Positions 8,235-17,271 of a stretch of 42,287 nucleotides of DNA are shown here, piece after piece; the stretch's first letter is position 1; each line of letters opens with the position of its first letter. A program made the translations under genes and the position numbers. Source of the DNA: Ferruginibacter sp. (GTDB taxonomy: Bacteria; Bacteroidota; Bacteroidia; Chitinophagales; Chitinophagaceae); assembly GCA_025351645.1 (NCBI GenBank), contig JANXVN010000307.1:1-42287 (forward strand), read 5' to 3'. The notes beneath the pieces were generated by a model. The model searched no databases. It saw only the letters and a list, made by a program, of their open reading frames with translations, and was not told the origin of the DNA.

Positions 8235-9413
8235 ATGAAGAAAGATTTTTATGAAATATTAGGAGTGGCAAAAACTGCATCGCAAGATGAGATAAAAAAG
8301 GCTTACCGTAAAACGGCTATGCAGTTTCACCCCGACCGTAACCCTGGGGATAAAGCTTCGGAAGAAAATTTTAAGGAAGCTGCTGAGGCGTATGAAATAT
8401 TGAGCGATACTGATAAAAGGGCGCAGTATGACCGTTTTGGGCACCAGGCATTTAGCGGTGCGGGCAGAGGTAATGGCGGCGGCGGCTTTAGTGGCGGCGG
8501 AATGAACATGGATGATATTTTTAACCAGTTTGGAGATATTTTTGGCGATGAAAGCCCGTTTGGCAGTTTCTTTGGTGGCGGCAATGGCGGAAGGCGTGCT
8601 ACAACTGGGCGTAGCAATGGCGTTAGGGGCACTAACCTTCGTATAAAAATAAAATTGAACTACGAGGAGATGGCAAAGGGCGCCTCAAAAACGGTTAAAG
8701 TAAAAAAATATGTACCCTGCACAACTTGTAGTGGCAGCGGTGCTAAAGATAAAAGCAGCATACAAACCTGCGGAAGCTGCGGTGGAAGCGGCCAGGTTAG
8801 GAAAGTACAAAATACTTTTTTAGGCCAGATGCAAACCGTTACAACTTGCCCAACCTGTAATGGCGAAGGAAGCACCATTGCCAACAAATGTACCAACTGT
8901 AAAGGCGAAGGCCGTGTGTACGGCGAAGAAACTGTTACTATAGAAATACCGGCTGGCGTACAGGAAGGCATGCAATTAAGCATGAATGGTAAAGGAAATG
9001 CCGGCGAACGTGGCGGCGCTAATGGCGATTTAATAATTTTAATTGAAGAAGAAGCACATGCGCAGTTGCACAGAGATGGGCTGAATGTGGCTTTCGACCT
9101 GCATATTGCTTTTCCAGAAGCGGTATTTGGCACTAATATAGAAGTACCTACTATTGATGGAAAGGCGAAAATTAAAATTCCACCAGGCACGCAGAGTGGC
9201 AAAATATTCCGCTTAAAAGGCAAAGGGTTCCCTGCTGTAAATTCATATGAAAGAGGCGACCAGCTGATACATGTAAATATCTGGACACCACAGCATGTTA
9301 CCACCGAAGAAAAAGCCATGCTTGAAAAAATGCAGGCAAGCGAAAACTTTACGCCTAAACCAGAAAAGGGAGATAAATCTTTCTTTGATAAAGTGAGGGA
9401 GATGTTTGCTTAG
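8235..9413 (+). CDS. dnaJ: Molecular chaperone DnaJ (Hsp40, class A)
   Basis: 392 aa with the full type I layout. The J domain (1-68) carries the HPD triad at residues 32-34, which stimulates DnaK ATPase. A Gly/Phe-rich linker (about 72-120) follows. Four CxxCxGxG zinc motifs lie between 162 and 226 (CTTCSGSG, CGSCGGSG, CPTCNGEG, CTNCKGEG), followed by the C-terminal substrate-binding domains. The gene probably shares regulation with grpE. Its 3' end overlaps the end of the convergent VWA gene by four bases, with no terminator between them. Confidence 0.97.
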   Translation: MKKDFYEILGVAKTASQDEIKKAYRKTAMQFHPDRNPGDKASEENFKEAAEAYEILSDTDKRAQYDRFGHQAFSGAGRGNGGGGFSGGGMNMDDIFNQFGDIFGDESPFGSFFGGGNGGRRATTGRSNGVRGTNLRIKIKLNYEEMAKGASKTVKVKKYVPCTTCSGSGAKDKSSIQTCGSCGGSGQVRKVQNTFLGQMQTVTTCPTCNGEGSTIANKCTNCKGEGRVYGEETVTIEIPAGVQEGMQLSMNGKGNAGERGGANGDLIILIEEEAHAQLHRDGLNVAFDLHIAFPEAVFGTNIEVPTIDGKAKIKIPPGTQSGKIFRLKGKGFPAVNSYERGDQLIHVNIWTPQHVTTEEKAMLEKMQASENFTPKPEKGDKSFFDKVREMFA

Positions 9414-11158
9414 TCGTTGGTTTTTCTACGTTTTTTTACATATATTTTTTTGGCAACGGCAATCAAATCAATAAAACCTTTTTGCAGATAATTTTCAGGA
9501 TTATAGGACATTAATGCTATTTTTTCTGTATTAGACCAATCTGTTATAGGAAAATATTTTGATTGCCGTAGCTTCATGCCAAACATAGCAATGGAAGTGG
9601 CAAATTGAAACTCTTTATCAATCTCTTCAAAGGCCTTATAATTGTTTAAGCAATCGTGCTTTAGCTCCTTAATTATTTTTGTGGCGGGCAATGTATATTT
9701 TAAAGAAACCTGTGCAGGAAAAGCAATTGCCGACAAGCTATCTGAAATGTTTGGCGTTACCTCAAAAATTGCCAGTACACTGTTGCCACTGCCTATTTCT
9801 CCGCCTTCCAGTTCGCCAGTAGTTTCTGCGAGCGCATCTCTTTTGTTATCAAAACCTAATAACCGGTAGTTTTTTATCACCGCAGGGTTAAAATGTACAT
9901 TCAAATAAACATCATCCGCAACCGAGTAAAAAGTTTGCGTAACTTCCTTTACCAGTACTTTTTCCGCTTCTTTAATATCATCTAAATAGGCATAGTTACC
10001 ATTGCCTCTTTTGGCTAAGGTCTCTAATTTAGAATCTTTAAAATTGCCCATGCCTACACCAAGGCAAGTAAGGTAAACCCCTGTTTTTCTTTCTTTTGTA
10101 ATTAAATCTTCCAGCGCTTTTTCAGATATTTCACCTACATTAAAATCACCGTCTGTTGCCAATATTACCCTATTATTGCCGTTCTTTATAAATGTTTTTT
10201 CAGCTAATGTATATGCCATCCTAATGGCCGATTCGCCCGGCGTATCGCCATCTGCGGTTAGTTCTTCAATAGACTTGATAATGGTTTCCTTATCGGCGCC
10301 GCTGGTGGGCTTAAGCCATATTGATACAGTGCCGCCATAAGCCACAATAGAAATAGTATCCTGCGCCCGTAAGTTTTTTACCAGCATTTGAAAAGCCGCT
10401 TTAACCAAGGGAAGCCTGTTAGGCATATCCATGCTGCCGGATGCATCTATCAAAAATACCAGGTTAGATGGTGGCACTTTTTCCATATCCAGCTTGCGGG
10501 CATTTACATTAAGGAACAATAATTTACTTTCCGCATTCCAGGGGCAATCAGATAGTTGTGATTCGATACTAAATACTGCATTATTTTCCGGCTCTTTATA
10601 ATGAAGGTTAAAATAATTGAGCAACTCTTCTATACGCACCGCATCTGGCGGCACCATGCTTTTGGTATTGAGGAACCTGCGGATATTGCTGTAAGATGCT
10701 TTGTTGATGTTGAGCGAAAAGGCTGTGTTAGGAAATTTATTTACACTGACTGTTTCATTTTCAACCAAAGAAAAATAAGATTCATCGCTTACAAACCAAC
10801 TGTAGGTAGAAGAAAACTGCTGGTCTTTTGTAATTGAAATGAGCTTTTGCCTGCCTTTGCTAATGTTGGAAGACAAGGTTTTCATGGTAATTTGCTGTAA
10901 AACATCCGTCTTCAATTTGATACCTTGTGTTTCAAACCCATCAAGGCTAAGCGTGATAGAATCATACAATGCACGAACTGTAATACCAAAACCTCCTGAC
11001 GAACCGGAATAGTAGATATTCTTATCGGAGTTAAGGAGAATCTTTACATTTTGCAAAGATTGGCTTTTCTCATCTTTTATTTCGCCACGCAGGTAATATT
11101 GAGCGTTGGCAGAAAGGACCAAGAGCAGAAAGGATAAATAAACAAGTAGTTTTTTCAA
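9410..11158 (-). CDS. Secreted von Willebrand factor A protein with DUF3520 (YfbK-like)
   Basis: 582 aa. Signal peptide 1-19 (ending SANA before Gln20), then a CarboxypepD_reg-like beta-sandwich (about 21-95). A VWA N-terminal region (about 118-190) follows, then the VWA domain from ~230 with the MIDAS motif DASGS (238-242). The C-terminal third matches DUF3520. Length and order fit the YfbK family of envelope VWA proteins, whose function is unknown. The start is TTG 11158; no ATG precedes the signal peptide. The first base of the start codon follows ...TTTTTG-TCAG, so it may also be transcribed with almost no leader. It lies downstream of hpt on the same strand, 69 bases away. Confidence 0.82.
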   Translation of the reverse strand: MKKLLVYLSFLLLVLSANAQYYLRGEIKDEKSQSLQNVKILLNSDKNIYYSGSSGGFGITVRALYDSITLSLDGFETQGIKLKTDVLQQITMKTLSSNISKGRQKLISITKDQQFSSTYSWFVSDESYFSLVENETVSVNKFPNTAFSLNINKASYSNIRRFLNTKSMVPPDAVRIEELLNYFNLHYKEPENNAVFSIESQLSDCPWNAESKLLFLNVNARKLDMEKVPPSNLVFLIDASGSMDMPNRLPLVKAAFQMLVKNLRAQDTISIVAYGGTVSIWLKPTSGADKETIIKSIEELTADGDTPGESAIRMAYTLAEKTFIKNGNNRVILATDGDFNVGEISEKALEDLITKERKTGVYLTCLGVGMGNFKDSKLETLAKRGNGNYAYLDDIKEAEKVLVKEVTQTFYSVADDVYLNVHFNPAVIKNYRLLGFDNKRDALAETTGELEGGEIGSGNSVLAIFEVTPNISDSLSAIAFPAQVSLKYTLPATKIIKELKHDCLNNYKAFEEIDKEFQFATSIAMFGMKLRQSKYFPITDWSNTEKIALMSYNPENYLQKGFIDLIAVAKKIYVKKRRKTND

Positions 11159-11227
11159 CTGACAAAAAGTTGCAGTAAGTTATATAATATATCTGATAAG
11201 ATTATATAATATTTATTTAGTTGTATG

Positions 11228-11767
11228 CTAGTCAACAACCAATTGGTAAATTTCTGGCAAATTTCTTCCTAAGCCATCATAATCGAGCCCAAAGCCGAGC
11301 AGAAAAATATTAGGCACATTAAAACCCAGGTAATCTATTACTATAGGATGTTCTAAAGCTTCTGGCTTATGCAGCAAAGCAGTGATTTTTAATGAAGCTG
11401 GCTGCTGGTTATATAATTGCGGCAAAAATTTATGTAATGTATTGCCGGTATCTACAATATCTTCAATAATTACAACGTGCCTGTCTTTTAAAGGCTCATC
11501 TAAACCAATGGAAGTTATTACATTGCCTGTAGAACGGGTGCCTTTGTAAGAAGCTAATTTGATAAAACATATTTCCGCATCAATCGTTATTTCTTTAAAA
11601 AGATCGGATGCAAACATGAAAGAGCCATTAAGTATAGCAATAAATATCGGCCGTTTGCCCTCATACTCCTTATTAATTTCTGTAGCCAATTCTTTAATAC
11701 GGGTGTGTAGAGTAGCAGCACTTAGGTAGGGCTGAAACCGTTTATCATTTACCTTAATAATTGACAT
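11228..11767 (-). CDS. hpt: Hypoxanthine phosphoribosyltransferase
   Basis: 179 aa, typical of bacterial HPRT. The PRPP-binding loop VVIIEDIVDTGNT (98-110) has the acidic pair Glu102-Asp103, and the flexible-loop region SYKGTRSTG is at 73-81. It salvages hypoxanthine (and usually guanine) to the nucleotide with PRPP in the cytoplasm. It starts 29 bases after the stop of the glucosaminidase gene, so the two are likely co-transcribed. Confidence 0.92.
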   Translation of the reverse strand: MSIIKVNDKRFQPYLSAATLHTRIKELATEINKEYEGKRPIFIAILNGSFMFASDLFKEITIDAEICFIKLASYKGTRSTGNVITSIGLDEPLKDRHVVIIEDIVDTGNTLHKFLPQLYNQQPASLKITALLHKPEALEHPIVIDYLGFNVPNIFLLGFGLDYDGLGRNLPEIYQLVVD

Positions 11768-11796
11768 TGCAGTTGGTTGTAGGTTAATTATTCAAT

Positions 11797-12993
11797 CTAT
11801 TTTGATACTATTATTTGCTGGCCGATTTTTAAATCGTCGCTGGCAAGGCTGTTCCAATCCCGTAATTGCTGTACGGTTACCTGGTATTTTTTAGCTATGG
11901 CGTACAATCCTTCTTTAGGCTGTACTTCGTGTATGCGATTACCTTTAGTTACTGGTTTTGATGCTGGCACAACGGGCGGTGGTAATGCAATAACTGCTTC
12001 TTTAACCGCTTTTGCCTGCTGGGTTTCTCCGGTTGAATTAAGGTACAATTTAGTTCCGCCGGTTACAACGGCCTTATCGCCAAGCTGGTTGTATGCTAAA
12101 AGGTATTGTAGCTGGATGCCATTTTTTTGCGACACATCATACAACGATTGCTGGGGGTGTACTATACAATAATCCTTCTCGCCTGTCTTAGATTTTTTTT
12201 GTAGAAAGATGATTTGGTCTGATGGAAGTATGCCGTCATTATCAAGGTCGTTGTAACTTAATAATTTGCTTAGGTCGATATCATTTTGGGAAGCTATAGC
12301 CAATAAAGAGGTACCCTTTTTAGCTAAAATATATTTATGCCCGTTGATGGAGCTGATTGCTGCATCCGCACTGGGGTTGGTTTCTATAATAGCAGGCACC
12401 TTGCTATCATCTCCATTTTTACTTGCCGGTGGTTCTTTATCATCCTGGTATTTGCCTGGTTCAACTTTAAGTGTTTCACCAGCAGCAACTAATGAATATT
12501 GTTGCAGGTTGTATTGCTCGATGTTCTTTATTAAGATGTCAGGGTATTTTGGGTTGGTGGCATAACCAGCTTTTCTTAATCCCTTTGCCCAGCTTTTGTA
12601 ATCGGTTGGGTCTAGGGCAAACAACGAAGCATAACGGTCGTTGCCGCGTAGGTAATTGCTATGGTCGCGGTAAGATGATTCTGCATCTTTATAACTGCGA
12701 AAGCATTCGCCCGGCGCATCGTCATCATGTGCAACTCCCTCTGATGTCCACGAACTTTTACATTTTATGCCAAAATGATTGTTAGATTTTTTTACCAGGT
12801 CGCTATTGCCATTCTCTGTTTCCAGCAAGCCCTGGGCAAGGGTTATAGCCGCCGGCACACCCATCCTTTTCATTTCGTTTATGGCAAGTGCTTTATATTT
12901 ATCAATGTATTGTTCCGGCGTTAATACTTGTGCCTGCACGTTTGTAAAGCCACACAACGTAATAATCAATAATTGAAATATATTTTTTATCAT
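11797..12993 (-). CDS. Peptidoglycan hydrolase: glucosaminidase domain plus three LysM repeats
   Basis: 398 aa. Signal peptide 1-21 (ending VQA). The glucosaminidase (GH73-type) domain spans about 25-165: AITLAQGLLETENGNSDL gives the candidate catalytic Glu58, followed by NNHFGIKC (71-78) and the FRSYKDAESSYRDHSNYL segment. Three LysM-like repeats follow, starting near 219, 276 and 352; the last ends at the C-terminus (IGQQIIVSK). It should cleave N-acetylglucosaminyl bonds of cell-wall glycan in the periplasm. It is followed closely by hpt. A repeat-derived sequence sits just before its start. Confidence 0.88.
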   Translation of the reverse strand: MIKNIFQLLIITLCGFTNVQAQVLTPEQYIDKYKALAINEMKRMGVPAAITLAQGLLETENGNSDLVKKSNNHFGIKCKSSWTSEGVAHDDDAPGECFRSYKDAESSYRDHSNYLRGNDRYASLFALDPTDYKSWAKGLRKAGYATNPKYPDILIKNIEQYNLQQYSLVAAGETLKVEPGKYQDDKEPPASKNGDDSKVPAIIETNPSADAAISSINGHKYILAKKGTSLLAIASQNDIDLSKLLSYNDLDNDGILPSDQIIFLQKKSKTGEKDYCIVHPQQSLYDVSQKNGIQLQYLLAYNQLGDKAVVTGGTKLYLNSTGETQQAKAVKEAVIALPPPVVPASKPVTKGNRIHEVQPKEGLYAIAKKYQVTVQQLRDWNSLASDDLKIGQQIIVSK

Positions 12994-13006
12994 AGCATTT
13001 TATTTA

Positions 13007-13040
13007 ACCTCACCCCAAACCTCTCTCTAAAGGAGATGGG
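13007..13040 (-). repeat. REP-like core sequence in the leader of the glucosaminidase gene
   Basis: On the minus strand these 34 bases run from CCCATCTCCTTT to GGGGTGAGGT. They match the central part of the MITE-like element at 42175-42286 with three differences. The terminal inverted repeats are absent. It lies 14 bases upstream of the start codon, so it would be in the 5' leader or promoter of the gene. Confidence 0.6.
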
Positions 13041-13140
13041 CTTTGCAGTATTGATTGCAAATAGTTTTTAGCAATCGTACTAACCATAACACGCAGTATC
13101 CATATTTTGTATAAATCACAAACGCATCATGTCAATAATC

Positions 13141-13779
13141 TTATAATTTCCGTATCATCATCAAGCCATCCCTCACCGTTAATAAAACCTGTTCTACCCG
13201 GCTATCATTTTTTACATGCTCATTAAAAGCTTGTATTGCCTTTGCATTTTTGCCCGTAATATTTGTTTCCAGCACTTGCCCGTGAAACATCACATTATCG
13301 GCAATAATGACACCATTTGTTTTTACCAATGGTAACACCAGTTCGTAATAATCAATGTACCCAACTTTGTCAGCATCAATAAAAACAATGTCCCAAGCCT
13401 CATCCAGCGTAGGTATTATCGTTTTTGCATTGCCCACATGCAGTACAATTTTTTCTTTATTTATTGACTGGCCAAAATAACTTTTTGCTGTTGTCGCATC
13501 ATCTTCCCTTAACTCTATTGTGTGCAACAAACCGTTAGGCAGCAAGCCTTTAGCCAAACATAACGCACTATAGCCCGTAAAAGTACCTATCTCTAAAATT
13601 CTTTTTGGCTGCAATGCATGGCTTAATAAAGCTAAAAAGCTTCCCTGCACATGCCCGCTTAACATGGTAGCGTGGGCATGCGTTTGTGTAGTATGTACAT
13701 TTATGGCCTGCAACAATTCATCTTCTACGGTAGAAAAACTGGCTGCATATTGCTCGGCTGCATTGTTTACAAGCTCCAT
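13141..13779 (-). CDS. SAM-dependent O-methyltransferase (caffeoyl-CoA OMT-like family)
   Basis: 212 aa, usual for this family. The SAM-binding motif is ILEIGTFTGYSAL (61-73), then TIELREDD (87-94). The metal- and substrate-site signatures are FIDADK (133-138, Asp135) and IIADNVMF (158-165, Asp161-Asn162). These cation-dependent enzymes methylate catechol-like hydroxyl groups; the natural substrate here is unknown. It is separated from the symporter by 92 bases and from the glucosaminidase gene by 147 bases, and has its own -7 box. Confidence 0.85.
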   Translation of the reverse strand: MELVNNAAEQYAASFSTVEDELLQAINVHTTQTHAHATMLSGHVQGSFLALLSHALQPKRILEIGTFTGYSALCLAKGLLPNGLLHTIELREDDATTAKSYFGQSINKEKIVLHVGNAKTIIPTLDEAWDIVFIDADKVGYIDYYELVLPLVKTNGVIIADNVMFHGQVLETNITGKNAKAIQAFNEHVKNDSRVEQVLLTVRDGLMMIRKL

Positions 13780-13845
13780 TGTTGTTGTTTAATTAAATAG
13801 TAGTGCACCTTTTATTTTACTAAAAGATGGCACTTATTAATGTTG

Positions 13846-13853
13846 CAAAAGTA
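13846..13853 (-). promoter_or_regulatory. -7 promoter element of the O-methyltransferase gene
   Basis: Minus-strand TACTTTTG fits TAnnTTTG and lies 66 bases before ATG 13779. No convincing TTG -33 element is visible. Confidence 0.4.
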
Positions 13854-13871
13854 AAATATATATCGGCTAAG

Positions 13872-15410
13872 CTATTGTTTTTTTGATATTGTTAACAAGC
13901 CCATAAAAGTAAGCAGTCCGTTAATAATTAGTATTTCTATGCCAATAACATACCCGTGAAATAAATGCGGCGCATTGGTTTGCAGCAAGTAACATAACAC
14001 GGGGCTTATCAACGCTATTAGTGCAATAATAAAATTATCCGGCAAATTACGTTTGGTTAAAATGCCGAATGCAAACAGGCCTAGCAGTGGGCCATAGGTG
14101 TAACCAGCAAGGTCAAGTATCTTATCAATAATAGAGCGGCTGTTTATTTCCCTAAAAATTAAGATGCTTATAAAAAAGATGGCCGTCATTACTAAATGTA
14201 CTGTTTGCCTGGTACGTTTTTTTTGTTTTTCAGATAAGTCCGGCCTTTCTTTTATGCCTAAAATATCTATACAAAAAGAAGAAGTGAGTGCTGTTAAAGC
14301 GCCATCCGCACTGGGGAAAAGTGCACTTATCAATGCAATGATAAAGATGATAGAAATGAATGCAGGCATGGTTTGCAGCAATCCTAAAGCTATTGATGGA
14401 AACAAATTATCGCCGGTTATATTTAGCCCGTCTTTTACAAAAGCCCATGTTGGCTGCCCATCCATTAATATAGTGGTAAAGGTTGCCCCCTGGTTGTAGG
14501 CATATAGATATAAAAGGCCGCCTAACAATAAAAACAACAAGTTTACGAAGACTAACACCACGCTAAAAGTCAGCATATTTTTCTGTGAGTCTTTAAGGTT
14601 TTTTACGCTGATATTCTTTTGCATCATCTCCTGGTCAAGCCCCGTCATGGCGATGGTTATAAAGGCACCGCCAATTATTTGCTTTATAAAAAAGCCCTTG
14701 CTGTTAATATCCGTGTTGAATATCCTGGTTAAGTTTTTAGCTTCCATACCATTGACAGCTTGTGTTACAGTAAGGTTCAGGTGAGATAAGATATAGCCAA
14801 TACATATCACCAGCCCGGTTATCATCAGCGTTGTCTGCAATGTATCAGTGTACACGATTGTTTTTACGCCGCCTTTAAAAGTGTATAACAATATCATTAT
14901 AAGCACCACCGCAACCGATACCCAAAACGGAATATTTAATCGTGATAAGATAAAAATATGCAGCACGTTAATTACTAAATATAACCTCGCAGTTGCCCCT
15001 ACCGTACGGGATAAAATAAAAAAAGAAGCACCAGTTTTATATGCCCAAATGCCAAAACGCTGCTGTAGGTAATTGTAAATAGAAGTTAGGTTAAGCTTGT
15101 AATACAGTGGCAGCAACACATACGCCACTACGATGTAACCCAAAAAATAACCAATCACCACCTGAAAATAGCCCAGCGCATTGGGTATTGCCCCTACTTT
15201 GCCAATATTACCCACACTGCCTGGTACGCTTACAAAAGTAACGCCGCTTAAAGAAGTTCCAATCATGCCAAAGGCCACCAGCATCCAATTACTGTTGCGG
15301 TTGCCGATAAAAAAAGATTCGTTGTTGCTGTTTTTACTGGTGTACCAGGCCACGATAAACAATAATAAAAAATAGCCAATTACAAAATACAGAAGCGTTG
15401 AAGGAGCCAT
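13872..15410 (-). CDS. Sodium:solute symporter (SSS family)
   Basis: 512 aa with about 13 hydrophobic segments. Family features include the N-terminal SFFIGNRNSNWMLVAFGMIGTSLSGVTFVSVPG region (the GR/N...GTSLSG signature) and LYTFKGGVKTIVYTDTLQT in the middle, typical of Na+-coupled symporters of the SSS group. It resides in the inner membrane. The solute cannot be deduced: relatives carry sialic acid, sugars, amino acids or iodide. It is divergent from the LOG-family gene across an 80-base gap. Confidence 0.88.
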   Translation of the reverse strand: MAPSTLLYFVIGYFLLLFIVAWYTSKNSNNESFFIGNRNSNWMLVAFGMIGTSLSGVTFVSVPGSVGNIGKVGAIPNALGYFQVVIGYFLGYIVVAYVLLPLYYKLNLTSIYNYLQQRFGIWAYKTGASFFILSRTVGATARLYLVINVLHIFILSRLNIPFWVSVAVVLIMILLYTFKGGVKTIVYTDTLQTTLMITGLVICIGYILSHLNLTVTQAVNGMEAKNLTRIFNTDINSKGFFIKQIIGGAFITIAMTGLDQEMMQKNISVKNLKDSQKNMLTFSVVLVFVNLLFLLLGGLLYLYAYNQGATFTTILMDGQPTWAFVKDGLNITGDNLFPSIALGLLQTMPAFISIIFIIALISALFPSADGALTALTSSFCIDILGIKERPDLSEKQKKRTRQTVHLVMTAIFFISILIFREINSRSIIDKILDLAGYTYGPLLGLFAFGILTKRNLPDNFIIALIALISPVLCYLLQTNAPHLFHGYVIGIEILIINGLLTFMGLLTISKKQ

Positions 15411-15490
15411 ATTGGAAAAATGATTAAAAATAATACTACTAAATTAGCAGATGCAAAACAAAATGCCCAATTTTAAATAAATACTTACAC

Positions 15491-16030
15491 ATGGATTTTA
15501 CATCAATGGCTGTTTTTTGTGGCAGTAAGCCAGGCAACAATAGTTTATTTGCGGCGCAGGCGGCAACACTTGGGCACCTACTAGCGCAAAATAATATCAC
15601 GCTTATTTATGGCGGAGGCAATAGGGGGCTAATGGCCACAATAGCCAATGCAGTGCTGGAAAAAGGCGGCAAAGTAACGGGTATTATACCGCATCTTTTA
15701 AATAGCGTAGAGCACCAGCACACTGGCTTAACTGAGTTGATAGTAGTGGAAAGCATGCACCTACGCAAGCGCATGTTATACGAAAAATGCGAGGCAGCAG
15801 TTATATTACCCGGCGGTTACGGCACGCTGGATGAATTATTTGAAATGCTTACCTGGAACCAGTTGAGCATACACGATAAGCACATTTTTATTTTAAATAC
15901 TGATGGCTTTTATAATGGCTTGCTACTGCACATAGATAATATGCTGGCGGAAGGTTTTTTGTACAGCGATTTAAAAAAGACTTTTACTGTAGTACATAAA
16001 CCGGAGGATATATTTGAGCGCACACACTAG
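15491..16030 (+). CDS. LOG-family (TIGR00730) Rossmann-fold nucleotide phosphoribohydrolase
   Basis: 179 aa. Motifs of the LOG/lysine-decarboxylase-like family are present: YGGGNRGLM (40-48), MHLRK (89-93) and PGGYGTLDE (107-115), which bind the nucleotide phosphate and ribose. Characterised members release the base from nucleoside 5'-monophosphates, including cytokinin ribotides. The bacterial role is usually nucleotide housekeeping. Earlier 'lysine decarboxylase' labels for this family are wrong. It converges on the DUF4442 gene. Confidence 0.9.
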   Translation: MDFTSMAVFCGSKPGNNSLFAAQAATLGHLLAQNNITLIYGGGNRGLMATIANAVLEKGGKVTGIIPHLLNSVEHQHTGLTELIVVESMHLRKRMLYEKCEAAVILPGGYGTLDELFEMLTWNQLSIHDKHIFILNTDGFYNGLLLHIDNMLAEGFLYSDLKKTFTVVHKPEDIFERTH

Positions 16031-16052
16031 CCTAACCAGACTAACCTAACCC

Positions 16053-16154
16053 AGTCTCCCATCCCTCCAAAGTAGGGTTGTTAGAGCATTCAAATTTATA
16101 ACACTACTCCGGATTCGGAGAGTCGGGAACCCTCCTTTGGAGGGCAGGGAGGCT
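16053..16154. repeat. Palindromic REP-like repeat between convergent genes
   Basis: Two ~27-base arms (16053-16079 and 16128-16154) are inverted copies of each other with four mismatches. Each carries the core CCCTCCAAAG/CTTTGGAGGG. The right arm also forms its own hairpin CCCTCC-TTT-GGAGGG (16130-16144), and CTCCG-GATT-CGGAG lies just inside (16107-16120). It may act as a bidirectional terminator. The last 51 bases of the DUF4442 coding sequence lie inside it. Confidence 0.6.
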
Positions 16155-16637
16155 TTCCTTTGCCTTAAAAGACCAGGTAATAAAAAACTCCGCCACCAAT
16201 TCTCCCGTATTATTTTTACCGGTTGATTTTACCTTGATGGATTTTCCTGCACCGGTACTGACAGCATTTTCTATCGTTTCTTGTATGGCTTGCCCTTCTT
16301 CGCAGGTAAAGGTTGTAAGCCCGGTTGCTTTTTTAAAATACCTGGCTTCAAGCCCTATTACTAACATTGACATTGCGGGCTTGCTTTGGTAAGTATTCAT
16401 CATGGCGAGCAAGCCTGTACTTAATTCCGCTGCCATGGCAAGGCAGGCAAAATAGGTAGAGTTGAAGGGGTTTTGTGAAAACCATTTATACGGTACGGAT
16501 ACCTGGGTACTACTTTCTGTAATAACTAATACTTTTACGCCGGAAAAAAATGCACTGGGCAGCTTTGTAAATAAAAATATCCTGAACTTAACAGGATGTT
16601 TTACTAGTTGTATGAATATATCTTTATCAGCATGCAT
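16104..16637 (-). CDS. DUF4442 hotdog-fold protein (possible thioesterase)
   Basis: 177 aa. The body resembles the DUF4442/YiiD-C hotdog family: PYKWFSQNPFNSTYFACLAMAAELSTGLLAM (about 49-80), followed by a beta-rich half to EFFITWSFKAK. Related hotdog proteins are often acyl-CoA thioesterases, but no activity is proven. The last ~16 residues (SLPALQRRVPDSPNPE) are translated from a palindromic intergenic repeat that also supplies the stop codon. The original C-terminus has therefore probably been replaced. It starts 36 bases downstream of the thioredoxin-like gene on the same strand. Confidence 0.75.
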   Translation of the reverse strand: MHADKDIFIQLVKHPVKFRIFLFTKLPSAFFSGVKVLVITESSTQVSVPYKWFSQNPFNSTYFACLAMAAELSTGLLAMMNTYQSKPAMSMLVIGLEARYFKKATGLTTFTCEEGQAIQETIENAVSTGAGKSIKVKSTGKNNTGELVAEFFITWSFKAKESLPALQRRVPDSPNPE

Positions 16638-16673
16638 GCTTATGATGATTTAACCAATGTAAAGATTATTGTG

Positions 16674-17174
16674 TTATGGTTTATCAACAGGGTAAGTTTC
16701 TGGTGATACTGCTTTTGGCGACCAAAGTCCTAAAAAGCTTTCTACTTTTTTTTGGTCGTAGCTTTTTTTGCCATCTTCTAAATACTCGCTGTTTTGGGTG
16801 TTGATGCGCTCGCCTTTGCCATTTAAAATAATAAATACCGGAAAACCAAACCGTTGCGGATAGCCATATTTTGCGAACACAGCCTCATTTTTATTTTCTT
16901 TGCTATAGTTTAAATGGTACCAGACAAAGTTATTTTTTATCAAAGAATCAATCTGCTTATCTGCCTTACTAAACCTTGCAAACTCCAGGCACCAGCTGCA
17001 CCAATTACCACCGGCTTGTAGTAGCACAAACTTATTTTCAGCAGCGGCTATAGTTACTGCGTTGGCGATATCTTTAGTAGCATCAGCAGCGGGGTTATAT
17101 AATTTAGCTTGCTGTGCAAAAATATTTACCGTTGTTGATAACACAATAGCTAAAAGAAATAGTTTGTTTTTCAT
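16674..17174 (-). CDS. Secreted thioredoxin-like protein with CSWC motif
   Basis: 166 aa. Signal peptide 1-20 (ending IFA). A thioredoxin fold of the Thioredoxin_7/DUF255-like type carries the redox pair Cys59-Ser-Trp-Cys62 in GGNWCSWCLEF, and a cis-proline segment FGFPVFIIL. It is likely a periplasmic disulfide reductase or oxidase; the partner is unknown. On the minus strand TATCTTAG (17179-17186, one mismatch to TAnnTTTG) ends four bases before the ATG. Confidence 0.8.
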   Translation of the reverse strand: MKNKLFLLAIVLSTTVNIFAQQAKLYNPAADATKDIANAVTIAAAENKFVLLQAGGNWCSWCLEFARFSKADKQIDSLIKNNFVWYHLNYSKENKNEAVFAKYGYPQRFGFPVFIILNGKGERINTQNSEYLEDGKKSYDQKKVESFLGLWSPKAVSPETYPVDKP

Positions 17175-17271
17175 GCTACTAAGATAAATGATTATTATTT
17201 ATTGATGAAGCTGGTTGTACCTGCAGCATTCATTAAGAAATATTTAATAAGCTTGCCTTGCTAATACACCC

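Noticed and set aside
11180-11219. Inverted repeat TTATATAAT/ATTATATAA between the VWA gene and hpt
   Set aside because: Composed only of A and T with a 22-base loop in AT-rich DNA; too weak to call a terminator or operator.
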